Under the pieces are notes generated by a model. That model worked only from the letters and a program-made list of their open reading frames with translations, had not been told where the DNA came from and searched no databases. This document shows, in pieces, positions 45,501 to 54,163 of a stretch of DNA of 64,000 nt. The stretch comes from Snodgrassella alvi_G (GTDB lineage: Bacteria; Pseudomonadota; Gammaproteobacteria; Burkholderiales; Neisseriaceae): assembly GCA_946478525.1 (NCBI GenBank), contig CAMLCH010000009.1:3006-67005 (forward strand). Reading direction: 5' to 3'. The translations under genes and the position numbers were made by a program. Position 1 is the stretch's first letter; the number at the start of each line of letters is the position of its first letter.

Positions 45501-46163
45501 ATGCTTTCATTTCAATCACTCACAGAAGCCTGTCAGGATGAATGGAACCGCTATATTCAGCATGATTTTATCCGCCAGCTGGGTAAAGGAATATTAGATA
45601 AATCGTGTTTTCAGCATTACTTAAAACAGGATTATCTTTTTTTAATTCAGTTTGCGCGTGCATGGGGACTCGCGGTTTATAAAAGCTATGATGTATTTGA
45701 AATACGCAAGGCATCAGCAGGTCTCAAGGCTATTATGGATACTGAGCTGGAATTACATATACAGTATTGTAAGGAATGGGGCATCAATGAACAGGAACTT
45801 AGTACTCTGCCCGAAACCAAAGCAAATATGGCATATTCACGCTATATACTCGATGCCGGACAACAGGGGAACTTACTGGATTTACATATTGCACTGGCAC
45901 CATGTTTAATCGGATATGGAATGATTGCCTGCTGGCTTAAAGATCAGCCATGGTATCAAACAATTAATAGCCCTTATCAAAGCTGGGTAGAAATGTATGC
46001 AAATAATGAATTTCAGATTGCCATGCAGGAAGAGATTGACTGGATTAATCAACGTTTAGCCAACATTGATTCACAGCGCTTTCAGCAACTGACCAAAATT
46101 TTTACCAAAGCAACGCAATTAGAAGCTGATTTTTGGCAAATGGGGCTGGATAAAAGCTACTAA
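45501..46163 (+). CDS. tenA: TenA-family aminopyrimidine aminohydrolase (thiaminase II)
   Basis: The 220-residue protein starts MLSFQSLTEACQDEWN, after AGGAG seven bases upstream; a longer open frame from 45462 has no support. It has the all-helical TenA fold, the catalytic Cys in LHIALAPCLIGYG and a C-terminal Glu in MQEEIDWINQRL. TenA hydrolyses aminomethyl-pyrimidine thiamine breakdown products so that the HMP moiety can be salvaged. The TPP riboswitch directly upstream fixes its place in thiamine metabolism. No other thi gene is in this window, so it is a stand-alone salvage gene. Confidence 0.95.
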   Translation: MLSFQSLTEACQDEWNRYIQHDFIRQLGKGILDKSCFQHYLKQDYLFLIQFARAWGLAVYKSYDVFEIRKASAGLKAIMDTELELHIQYCKEWGINEQELSTLPETKANMAYSRYILDAGQQGNLLDLHIALAPCLIGYGMIACWLKDQPWYQTINSPYQSWVEMYANNEFQIAMQEEIDWINQRLANIDSQRFQQLTKIFTKATQLEADFWQMGLDKSY

Positions 46164-46179
46164 ATATTTTATATACATG

Positions 46180-46210
46180 ACTTTCCTGTCAGGATAACTG
46201 ATGGGAAAGT
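46180..46210 (+). terminator. Possible terminator after tenA
   Basis: ACTTTCC and GGAAAGT form the outer stem, with an inner TCAG/CTGA helix, followed by TTTAATAATATT, 17 bases after the tenA stop. The stem is interrupted, so this is a moderate call. Confidence 0.45.
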
Positions 46211-46312
46211 TTAATAATATTCATATTAATTTGATTTGCAATTAATCAAAATATCTTATATCTAAAAGAGATTATTCAATCTATGCGTAATTTATATTTC
46301 TAATAATATTAA

Positions 46313-46540
46313 TTAATAATGAGGTGGAATTTCATTGGCTGGATTAAATGGTTCATTGTTGCCGTCTGATTTATCCGGCAGGCGCTGGTAAAGCAAGCGC
46401 AGTTGCGCTTGCTGTAGATCCAGTGTTTGCTGTAGCCGAGCTATGGTGTCACTCAGGCTTTGGATGGTTTCTTCCTGAAAAGCATCGCGGATTTCCAGTT
46501 CTTCAATACGTTGCTGAAGATTTAGTATTTCTTTATTCAT
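46313..46540 (-). CDS. slyX: SlyX family protein
   Basis: The 75-residue protein is almost entirely a coiled coil (residues 1-55, QQRIEELEIRDAFQEETIQS) and ends with the family's conserved PPHY. SlyX is a small cytosolic protein of unknown role found next to slyD in E. coli; that neighbour is absent here. It follows the ribosomal protein operon on the same strand, with a terminator in between, so it is probably transcribed separately. Confidence 0.93.
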   Translation of the reverse strand: MNKEILNLQQRIEELEIRDAFQEETIQSLSDTIARLQQTLDLQQAQLRLLYQRLPDKSDGNNEPFNPANEIPPHY

Positions 46541-46600
46541 CTTTTACCATTATGCAAAATACATTATTCATTATGATTGATTATCATAGCTCATGATACA

Positions 46601-46634
46601 AAAAAACCTGAGCAATAAGCTGCTCAGGTTTTTT
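46601..46634 (-). terminator. Strong terminator between rpmG and slyX
   Basis: A 14-bp stem (46601-46614 with 46621-46634) with a 6-nt loop, and A and T runs on either side, 18 bases after the rpmG stop. It should end the rpmB-rpmG transcript. Confidence 0.9.
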
Positions 46635-46651
46635 AAACCAGTATGAAATAA

Positions 46652-46807
46652 TTATTTCAGCTTGGTTTCTTTATACATTACATGTTTACGCACAACTGGA
46701 TCGAATTTTTTAATTTCGAATTTACCAGTCATGGTACGTTTGTTTTTGGTAGTGGTATAGAAATGACCTGTACCAGCAGATGATTCTAATTTAATTTTGT
46801 CGCGCAT
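46652..46807 (-). CDS. rpmG: 50S ribosomal protein L33
   Basis: The 51-residue protein reads MRDKIKLESSAGTGHFYTTT and continues KNKRTMTGKFEIKKFDP, a full-length L33. It lacks the CxxC zinc pairs of some paralogues, so it is the zinc-independent form. It lies 26 bases after rpmB, the standard rpmB-rpmG pair. Confidence 0.97.
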   Translation of the reverse strand: MRDKIKLESSAGTGHFYTTTKNKRTMTGKFEIKKFDPVVRKHVMYKETKLK

Positions 46808-46833
46808 TGCTTTATCCTTAAATCACTATATGA

Positions 46834-47067
46834 TTAAGCTTCACCGCGAGCGCGCAGGTCGGCCAATACTACATCAATACCTAATTTGTCGATGGTGCGC
46901 AGCGCTGCGTTAGAAACGCGTAGGCGTACCCAACGGTTTTCACTTTCAACCCAAAAACGACGAGATTGCAGATTAGGCAAGAAACGACGTTTGGTTTTGT
47001 TGTTGGCGTGTGACACGTTGTTGCCACTCATCGGGCGCTTACCGGTCACTTTACATACACGTGCCAT
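46834..47067 (-). CDS. rpmB: 50S ribosomal protein L28
   Basis: The 77-residue protein starts MARVCKVTGKRPMSGNNVSH and continues with NNKTKRRFLPNLQSRRFWV, the L28 signature. The ATG at 47067 has GGAG in good position, whereas a longer frame from 47079 is unsupported. It forms an operon with rpmG. Confidence 0.97.
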   Translation of the reverse strand: MARVCKVTGKRPMSGNNVSHANNKTKRRFLPNLQSRRFWVESENRWVRLRVSNAALRTIDKLGIDVVLADLRARGEA

Positions 47068-47264
47068 GGTTAACTCCAAACTTCTAAAATTTCGTAAAAC
47101 GCGATTTATACCATGAAAAGCAGAATCTATTCAAGGATTAAATCATTTTGTATAGTCAGACTGTGTGAAAATAGTCGCTGTCATGGCTGTGTGTAACTTT
47201 TTCGTATAAAAAAGTCTGTAATCAGCCAGTATATGCTGTTGCACTTTCGTTTACAACCAGCAGA

Positions 47265-47292
47265 AAGATGGCAATGAATTCATTACCATCTT
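47265..47292 (-). terminator. Hairpin after the mtrCDE operon
   Basis: AAGATGG (47265-47271) pairs with CCATCTT (47286-47292) outside a self-complementary AATGAATTCATT, with one mismatch. It begins 13 bases past the outer-membrane channel gene on the minus strand and is followed there by TCTTTCTG, a weak T-run. Confidence 0.5.
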
Positions 47293-47304
47293 GTCTGGCC
47301 ACAT

Positions 47305-48777
47305 TTATTTAGTTGTAGCAGATGCAACTGGGTTACTGCCGGTCTGTACATTCAAACCGCCACCTAAAGCTTTATAGATATCAGCCCGGTTTTCCAGCAA
47401 GGTCTGCTGTATTTGCAATACTGCCTGCTGGGCGCCATAACTGTCGCGTTCTGCATCCAGTAATTCCAACGAGCTGGAAATACCGTGTTTATAACGCAAC
47501 TGGGTTAATTTATAGCGATTTATTTGTGCATGCTCACCACGCAGTTTGGCTTGATACTGACGTTTCAATGCATCACGAGCTACCAATGCATCGGCTACAT
47601 CACGGAAAGCGGCCTGTACTGTCTGCTCATACTGGGCTACAGCAATGTTTTTGCGGGCAGTAGCCAAATCCAGATTACCTTTAATTTTCCCCCATGTGAA
47701 AATTGGCAAGGTAATTTGTGGGGTGAAGCTCCAGGTACGATTCGGACCATTAAAGAGATGACCTATATCGTTACTACCCGAACCAATGCTGCCGGTCAGA
47801 CTAATGCTGGGGAAAAAGGCCGCTCGGGCTGCACCGATGTTAGCATTAGCAGATTTCAAGGCAAATTCTGCTGCTCGCACATCCGGACGCTGATACAAAA
47901 TAGATGAAGGTAAACCCACTGGCAATTCTGCGTTCACAAACTGCTGACTTAGTGGTGCCGCAGCTGGTAGGTTATCCGGCAATGGTTTACCAACCAGTAA
48001 AGTAAGCGCATTATGTGCCTGTTCGCGTGCCTGCTGTGCAGCAGCATAGTCTGCACGAGCAGCTTCGATTTGGGATACCGCAACATCTACTTCTACCTGT
48101 GAGATTACGCCAGCTTTGAATTGCAGATCGGTCAGACGTTTACTTTCCACTCTCGATTTCAGTACTCGACTGGATAAATCCATTTGTGCCTGCGCAATAC
48201 GCTCATTGAAATAAGCTTTAGCTACGCTGGCAATCAAACTGATTTGTGTGGAGTCACGTACTTGCTTTTGCTGGAAATACTGATTGAGCGCAGCATCCGA
48301 TAGACTTTTGACGCGACCAAACAAATCTAGCTCAAATGCAGTTACGCCTAAGCCCACATTATACGATTCAGCAATATAACTGGTCTGATTACCATACGCA
48401 TCACGTATGGCGCTCAGATCCTGTGCTATCCGTGATCGTCCACCATTACCGGAAGCACCCAGTGCCGGTAAACGATCAGCACGTGAGATAACGTACTGGG
48501 CACGAACTGCTTCTACATTTAGCGCAGCTATACGTAAATCGCGGTTATTATCCAGTGCCAAACCAATAATTTCTTTTAGACGTTGGTCAGCAAAATAATC
48601 CTCCCATCCCAGATCGGGAGCGGTTATTCTGCCTGCATGTTGATTGTTAGCCTTGACCGCAGGAAAGGTTTCAGCCATTTCCACTTTAGGCTGCTGATAA
48701 CGCGGGGCCAAGGAGCAGCCAGAGATAACACCAGCAATTAACACTGTCAGTAAGGTAGGTTTAACTAATTGTTTCAT
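47305..48777 (-). CDS. mtrE: RND efflux outer-membrane channel lipoprotein (MtrE/OprM/NodT family)
   Basis: The 490-residue protein has a lipoprotein signal with Cys21 (ISGC) and two TolC-like repeats, including the helical stretches RIAALNVEAVRAQYVISRA and ELLDAERDSYGAQQAVLQ, and the family block PSSILYQRPDVRAAEFALKS. It forms the trimeric exit duct of the efflux pump. It overlaps the RND pump gene by four bases and is the last gene of the operon. Confidence 0.93.
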   Translation of the reverse strand: MKQLVKPTLLTVLIAGVISGCSLAPRYQQPKVEMAETFPAVKANNQHAGRITAPDLGWEDYFADQRLKEIIGLALDNNRDLRIAALNVEAVRAQYVISRADRLPALGASGNGGRSRIAQDLSAIRDAYGNQTSYIAESYNVGLGVTAFELDLFGRVKSLSDAALNQYFQQKQVRDSTQISLIASVAKAYFNERIAQAQMDLSSRVLKSRVESKRLTDLQFKAGVISQVEVDVAVSQIEAARADYAAAQQAREQAHNALTLLVGKPLPDNLPAAAPLSQQFVNAELPVGLPSSILYQRPDVRAAEFALKSANANIGAARAAFFPSISLTGSIGSGSNDIGHLFNGPNRTWSFTPQITLPIFTWGKIKGNLDLATARKNIAVAQYEQTVQAAFRDVADALVARDALKRQYQAKLRGEHAQINRYKLTQLRYKHGISSSLELLDAERDSYGAQQAVLQIQQTLLENRADIYKALGGGLNVQTGSNPVASATTK

Positions 48778-51700
48778 GCTTTATCCTCTGAATCAGGCTG
48801 GTTATGCAGCGGTAATACCGCTGTACCATCATTATTGACCGCTATAGGCAATGTTTGGTCCTGATCACCATTTGGGTCTTTTTTATGCCTACTAAACAGT
48901 GAACGTATACTGGAATAGAATACCGGTACAAAGAAGACAGCCAGAAAAGTACCAACCAACATACCCCACAATACGCTGGTACCAATGGCACGCTGACTGG
49001 CGGAAGATGCACCACTAGCAAAGTACAGTGGTACTACCCCCATGATGAAGGCAATGGATGTCATCAGAATTGGACGGAAACGCAGATGTGCTGCGGCCAG
49101 TGCTGCTTCAAGCGGAGATTTGCCCTGTTCTTGCAGTTCTTTAGCAAACTCAACAATCAGAATGGCATTTTTGGCACTTAAACCAATTACGGTAATCAAC
49201 CCTACCTGAAAATACACGTCATTTTCCATGCCACGCAGCCATGTTCCCAATACCACACCCAGCAGACCAAGCGGTACGACCAGCATTACGGATATAGGGA
49301 TAGACCAACTTTCGTACAAGGCAGCCAGACATAGGAATACTGCTAATAATGAGAACATATACAGAACCGTTGACTGGCTACCTGCATCTTTCTCTTCTTT
49401 AGACAAACCTGTCCATTCATAACCAAAGCCTTCTGGCAGTTTGCTGGCTAGTTTTTCCATTTCAGCCATAGCATCACCGGTACTGTAGCCGGGTGCAGCA
49501 TTACCCGTAATTGACATAGCAGTATAACCGTTATAACGAATGGTTTGGGCTGGGCCGGTTATCCATTGGGCTTTTATCATACTGGCAAGAGGTACCATCT
49601 TACCTTGAGCATTGGCTACAGTCAGCTTGTTCAGGTCTTCCTGAGTCATACGTGAAGCCACATCACCCTGCACAATCACACGTTGCATACGACCAGCATT
49701 GGGGAAGTCATTAACATAGTTAGAACCTAATGCGGTACCTAATAATGTTGCAATATCACCGAATGACACGCCCTGAGCATTGGCAGCATCACGATCAATT
49801 TCAATGCGTAATTGTGGTTCATCTTCCATACCATCCGGACGGACCTGCGTCAGTACTTTGCTTTGACGCGCCATACCTAATAATTGATTACGCGCAGCCA
49901 GTAAAGCATCATGTCCCTTACCCCCGCGATCCTGCAAGCGGAAGCTAAAGCCGGTACTGGTACCCAATTCAGGAATAGAGGGTGGTACTACTGCAAATAT
50001 GTAACCATCTTTCAGAGACTGCATCATGGCTCCGGTAATTCGGCCTGCCAGTGAATTAGCACTATGCTGAGCGCCACTACGTTCAGACCAGTCTTTCAGT
50101 ACCAGAAAGCTTAAACCAACGTTCTGACCTTGTCCGCTCATACCCCAACCCAGCACGGTAACCATGTTTTTTATTTCAGGTTGATGCAGAGTGAAGTCTT
50201 CAATGGTTTGAAATGTTGCAGAAGTACGGTGTTGAGTAGAGCCCGGAGGAAGTTGCACCAAACCCAAAGCATACCCCTGATCTTCTTCCGGCAGGAATGA
50301 AGTTGGCAGGCGCGTCATAACAAATAATGCAACACCAGTCAGAGCAGCATAGATCAGGAAAATACGTTTACTACGATGTAACAGATAGGCCACTTTGGAT
50401 TCGTATTTTTTGGTACCACTAGTAAATTTGCGGTTAAACCAGCCAAAAAATCCTTTTTTCTCCGCATCGTGTTCGTTAACCGGTTTAAGCAGAGTAGCAC
50501 ACAAGGCTGGTGTCAGCGACAATGCCAGAAAAGCGGAGAAGAAAATGGCTACCGACATCACAATAGAAAACTGACGATAAATATTACCGGTAGATCCTGA
50601 GAAAAACGCCATCGGAATGAATACAGTAATCAGTACCACGGTAATGCCGACTACGGCTCCAGAAATCTGTCCCATGGCTTTTTCTGTTGCCGGTTTGGGC
50701 TGAAGTTTTTCATCAGCCATAATACGTTCAACATTCTCAACCACTACAATAGCATCATCAACGACAATACCAATCACCAGCACCATTGCAAACATTGTCA
50801 GTACATTAATGGATAGCCCAGTAAAATACATAACTGCGAAGGCGCCCAGCAGGGCAATTGGCACCACAATTGTTGGAATCAGGGTATAGCGGATATTTTG
50901 CAAAAATAACAGCATCACCAAAAATACCAACACAATCGCTTCAACTAAAGTGTGTACTACTTTTTCAATAGAAATGCTCACGAAAGTAGAACTGTCATAA
51001 GGTGCAGACCAGTTCATACCAGCCGGAAAATATTTCTTTAAATCGTCTAATTTGGCTTTTACAGCATTGGCAGTGGCCAGAGCGTTACCTTTGGTAGTCA
51101 GCTGAATACCAGTACCTACTGCATCTTTACCATTCAAACGAGCACGGTTTGAGTAATCCTGTTTGCCCATTTCCACGCGGGCAACATCCCGCAGACGCAC
51201 CATTGAACCATCAGTATTGGCTTTAATGATGATATTTTCAAACTGTTCAACAGTTTTCAGCTGTCCCGGAACGACAATAGTGGCAGTGGTCTGTATATTA
51301 TCTGGAGAAGGCAATGCTCCTAGACTACCGGCTGAAATTTGCTGGTTTTGTGAGGCAACGGCAGCATTAACCTGCGCCGGGCTCAGATTTACACTGCGCA
51401 ATTTATCCGCATCCAGCCAAATACGAATAGCGCGTTCAGAACCGAACACCATTACGTTACCCACACCATCAATACGCTGTAGCTCAGGCTGGATATTACG
51501 TGCCACATAATCGGCAATATCTGCCGGTGTCAGATTAGCATTGTCGCTGGTAAACATGGTTACCATCAGGAAGTTACTGCGTGATTTGGCAATCTGCACA
51601 CCTGTTTGTTTCACCATTGCTGGCAAACGTGGTTCGGCACGAGAAAGGGCGTTTTGCACATTCATCTGCGCAATATCATCATCGGTTCCGGGGTTGAAAG

Positions 51701-51977
51701 TTAATGTCAGTGAACCCGTGCCGTTAGACAAGGATTTGGCTTCCATATATTCCAGATTTTCCAGACCATTCATTTCACGCTCAATACGTGACAATACGGT
51801 ATCTTCAATAGTCTGTGCATCTGCACCCGGATAAGAAATTGACAATGTAATAGATGGCGGAGCTACTGTCGGATATTGTGCAACAGGTAGTTTGGTAATA
51901 CACACAATACCGGCAATGATGATGAACAAAGCCACTACCCATGCAAAAATCGGTCGGTTAATAAAAAATCGTGACAT
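48774..51977 (-). CDS. mtrD: RND multidrug efflux pump, inner-membrane subunit (MtrD/AcrB family)
   Basis: The 1,067-residue protein has the 12-span HAE1 architecture with two large periplasmic loops. Landmarks are the N-terminal FFINRPIFAWVVALFIIIAG, the VPIALLGAFAVMYF and VLVIGIVVDDAIVVVENVER block in span 4 with two proton-relay Asp residues, and a LVVPLGLLGVVLGTWL block in the second half. It exports hydrophobic drugs, bile-salt-like detergents and peptides using the proton gradient. It sits between the adaptor gene (12 bases upstream) and the channel gene (four-base overlap). Confidence 0.96.
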   Translation of the reverse strand: MSRFFINRPIFAWVVALFIIIAGIVCITKLPVAQYPTVAPPSITLSISYPGADAQTIEDTVLSRIEREMNGLENLEYMEAKSLSNGTGSLTLTFNPGTDDDIAQMNVQNALSRAEPRLPAMVKQTGVQIAKSRSNFLMVTMFTSDNANLTPADIADYVARNIQPELQRIDGVGNVMVFGSERAIRIWLDADKLRSVNLSPAQVNAAVASQNQQISAGSLGALPSPDNIQTTATIVVPGQLKTVEQFENIIIKANTDGSMVRLRDVARVEMGKQDYSNRARLNGKDAVGTGIQLTTKGNALATANAVKAKLDDLKKYFPAGMNWSAPYDSSTFVSISIEKVVHTLVEAIVLVFLVMLLFLQNIRYTLIPTIVVPIALLGAFAVMYFTGLSINVLTMFAMVLVIGIVVDDAIVVVENVERIMADEKLQPKPATEKAMGQISGAVVGITVVLITVFIPMAFFSGSTGNIYRQFSIVMSVAIFFSAFLALSLTPALCATLLKPVNEHDAEKKGFFGWFNRKFTSGTKKYESKVAYLLHRSKRIFLIYAALTGVALFVMTRLPTSFLPEEDQGYALGLVQLPPGSTQHRTSATFQTIEDFTLHQPEIKNMVTVLGWGMSGQGQNVGLSFLVLKDWSERSGAQHSANSLAGRITGAMMQSLKDGYIFAVVPPSIPELGTSTGFSFRLQDRGGKGHDALLAARNQLLGMARQSKVLTQVRPDGMEDEPQLRIEIDRDAANAQGVSFGDIATLLGTALGSNYVNDFPNAGRMQRVIVQGDVASRMTQEDLNKLTVANAQGKMVPLASMIKAQWITGPAQTIRYNGYTAMSITGNAAPGYSTGDAMAEMEKLASKLPEGFGYEWTGLSKEEKDAGSQSTVLYMFSLLAVFLCLAALYESWSIPISVMLVVPLGLLGVVLGTWLRGMENDVYFQVGLITVIGLSAKNAILIVEFAKELQEQGKSPLEAALAAAHLRFRPILMTSIAFIMGVVPLYFASGASSASQRAIGTSVLWGMLVGTFLAVFFVPVFYSSIRSLFSRHKKDPNGDQDQTLPIAVNNDGTAVLPLHNQPDSEDKA

Positions 51978-51989
51978 ATTACTTATTCC

Positions 51990-53219
51990 TTACTTGCCTT
52001 GAGAGGCAGAAGCCGCTGCTGCCTTTGGTGCGGATGCCGCCGAAGCAGGTGCACCAGTTGGTGCAGTAGCTTTAGCTGGCTGCCAAGGTCTTGTCTGAAC
52101 TTTTTTGGCGCCTGTTAGCTGTACTAAAGCCAAACCATCCATAGCCACTTTATCACCAGTACGCAATCCATCAGTAATGATCCAGTTATTGCCTTGTTGC
52201 TGGGCAATCGTCACTTTGCGAACTTCCAGCGAACCGTCAGCTTTTACCACTGTCACGGTATCACTGCTGGCTCCGCGAGTTACCGCTTCCATCGGTATCA
52301 ACACCGCATTCTGAATCTCAGCCTGAGGAATTTCTACCCGTACAAACTGTCCCGGTAATAACATATCGTTATCATTCGGAATTTCGGCACGCACTTTTAC
52401 TTCTCCAGTGCCTTCATCAACGGTCATATCAGTAAACAGTAAGCGTCCTTTTTGTGGATAATCGCTGCCATCGTCCAGTTTAATAGCAACTTCAATGGCT
52501 CCGTCCAGTGTTTTCATTTTGCCAGTCGCAATTGCCTGCCGAATTTTCATTGCCTGAGCTGCGGTCTGAGTTAAATCCACATATAGAGTATGAGTTTGCT
52601 GAATCAACGCCAATTGAGTGACTTCATTCTGACCAACTAACGCGCCTTCAGTTACCAGAGCTTTACCGATTCGGCCGGAAATAGGAGCACGCACGTACGC
52701 GTAACCAACATTAATTTGTGCAGATCTGATAGCTGCCTGAGCACTTTGAATTTGAGCTCGTGCCAGACGTTGTTGAGCGATAGCCTGATCAAACTCCTGT
52801 TTACTGATAGCATCAGCAGCTACCAGTGGTCGATAACGCATAACATCTGCGTCAGCTTTAGCTGCATTGGCCCGCGCAGTAGCCAGACTGGCCTGAGCAG
52901 ATTGTAGTGAGGCAACATAGGGAGCATTATCTATCTGAAATAGTGGCTGCCCTTCTTTAACATAACTACCCTCTACGAATAGACGTTTTAGTAAGACACC
53001 AGCCACTCGTGCACGCACTTCAGATTCACGAATCGGTTTTAAACGACCAGTCAATTCAGACTCTACAGTTACTGTCGTTGGTTTTACAGTCATTACACTT
53101 ACCATAGGAGGCTTTTGTGCATGCCCACCATCTTTTTTGCCACATGCAGCCATCGCCAGTGCACTTGCCAGCACTACCGCGCTGATGCGCCATTTATTCG
53201 TTTTTTGATCCGTTCTCAT
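51990..53219 (-). CDS. mtrC: RND efflux periplasmic adaptor lipoprotein (MtrC/AcrA family)
   Basis: The 409-residue protein has a lipoprotein signal (ALAMAACGKKDG, lipid-anchored at Cys26 from the chosen start), then the hairpin, lipoyl and beta-barrel domains, with LTGRLKPIRESEVRARVAGV, a coiled-coil SLQSAQASLATARANAAKAD and GYAYVRAPISGRIGKALVTE. It links pump and outer-membrane channel. ATG 53219 has GAGG six bases upstream; a GTG two codons earlier is less likely. The C-terminus ends in an Ala-rich tail. It is divergent from the repressor gene mtrR. Confidence 0.94.
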   Translation of the reverse strand: MRTDQKTNKWRISAVVLASALAMAACGKKDGGHAQKPPMVSVMTVKPTTVTVESELTGRLKPIRESEVRARVAGVLLKRLFVEGSYVKEGQPLFQIDNAPYVASLQSAQASLATARANAAKADADVMRYRPLVAADAISKQEFDQAIAQQRLARAQIQSAQAAIRSAQINVGYAYVRAPISGRIGKALVTEGALVGQNEVTQLALIQQTHTLYVDLTQTAAQAMKIRQAIATGKMKTLDGAIEVAIKLDDGSDYPQKGRLLFTDMTVDEGTGEVKVRAEIPNDNDMLLPGQFVRVEIPQAEIQNAVLIPMEAVTRGASSDTVTVVKADGSLEVRKVTIAQQQGNNWIITDGLRTGDKVAMDGLALVQLTGAKKVQTRPWQPAKATAPTGAPASAASAPKAAAASASQGK

Positions 53220-53391
53220 ACTCACCTCATATGTGCATATACTAAAATTTAAATTAATCTTTACACATGTCTATACTAAAACCATGACACAAATAGCGCC
53301 TGCGTCAACATTCTCATTGCTGAATAAAATTTACCAAACAAAGAGATATGTAAAGACAGACGATTGAAAAATAACTTTACGCTGCACATTA

Positions 53392-53411
53392 TACATGCAA
53401 CAATGTATGTA
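53392..53411. promoter_or_regulatory. Putative MtrR/AcrR-type operator
   Basis: TACATGCA and TGTATGTA form an 8-4-8 inverted repeat with one mismatch, in the mtrC-mtrR intergenic region. The AcrR operator of E. coli is built from the same TACATACA/TGTATGTA half sites, so this is a plausible repressor site that could control both genes. Confidence 0.65.
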
Positions 53412-53521
53412 AACCAAGTACAATCTTTTAATCTCAATGCATTGTAATCAAAAATTACAACGCCATTCGAAATTAATATCGATTTTGCCTAATTTAATAC
53501 AAAGATTTATGGAAAATGATC

Positions 53522-54163
53522 ATGCGCAAAACCAAAGAAGAAGCACAACAAACTAAAGAAGCATTGCTGGCTGCTGCTCTTGACGTGTTTTACCAGCGTG
53601 GAGTGAGCCGAGCTTCTTTGCATGAAATTGCAACGGCTGCTGGTGTAACACGTGGTGCTTTATATTGGCATTTTAAAAATAAGGAAGACTTGTTTGACGC
53701 ATTATTCCAGCAGGTTTTCTGTCCATTAAGAACTCAGTTACAACATGATATTGACACCAGTTCTCCTGGAGCACTGAATAATATGATGCAAGCGATGGAA
53801 CAAATGTTTTTTCGTATGTCCAGTGATGAAAGTTACCGAAAATTCTGTTATATCCTATATTTAAATTGTGAGCATACGGCAGATAACAAAGCTATTGGAA
53901 AATTGTTGCAAAAATACCAAAATTTATGGTGGCAAAATCTTTGTACCGTTTTTCAAATAAGCTGTGAACAAAATATCCTGCCACAGGATTCAGATATAGA
54001 ACAGGCAGCTTTATACTTTCAGGCTTTATTTATGGGTTTAACAACACTCTGGCTTAGTAATTTACAAACATTGGATATTAATAAAATCGCACACAATTTT
54101 ATTAATATTGCCCTCGAATCATTGCGCCATAATCCCAGACTACGCAAAAACCCCGAAGCCTAA
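53522..54163 (+). CDS. mtrR: TetR-family efflux repressor (MtrR/AcrR type)
   Basis: The 213-residue protein starts MRKTKEEAQQTKEALLAAAL. The helix-turn-helix is SLHEIATAAGVTRGALYWHF followed by KNKEDLFDALFQ, almost identical to what I recall for gonococcal MtrR, and the C-terminus again ends NPRLRKNPE-like. The remaining domain is the ligand-binding part. It should repress mtrCDE, which is divergently encoded 302 bases away. ATG 53522 has GGA about eight bases upstream, while an ATG six bases earlier is also possible. Confidence 0.93.
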   Translation: MRKTKEEAQQTKEALLAAALDVFYQRGVSRASLHEIATAAGVTRGALYWHFKNKEDLFDALFQQVFCPLRTQLQHDIDTSSPGALNNMMQAMEQMFFRMSSDESYRKFCYILYLNCEHTADNKAIGKLLQKYQNLWWQNLCTVFQISCEQNILPQDSDIEQAALYFQALFMGLTTLWLSNLQTLDINKIAHNFINIALESLRHNPRLRKNPEA

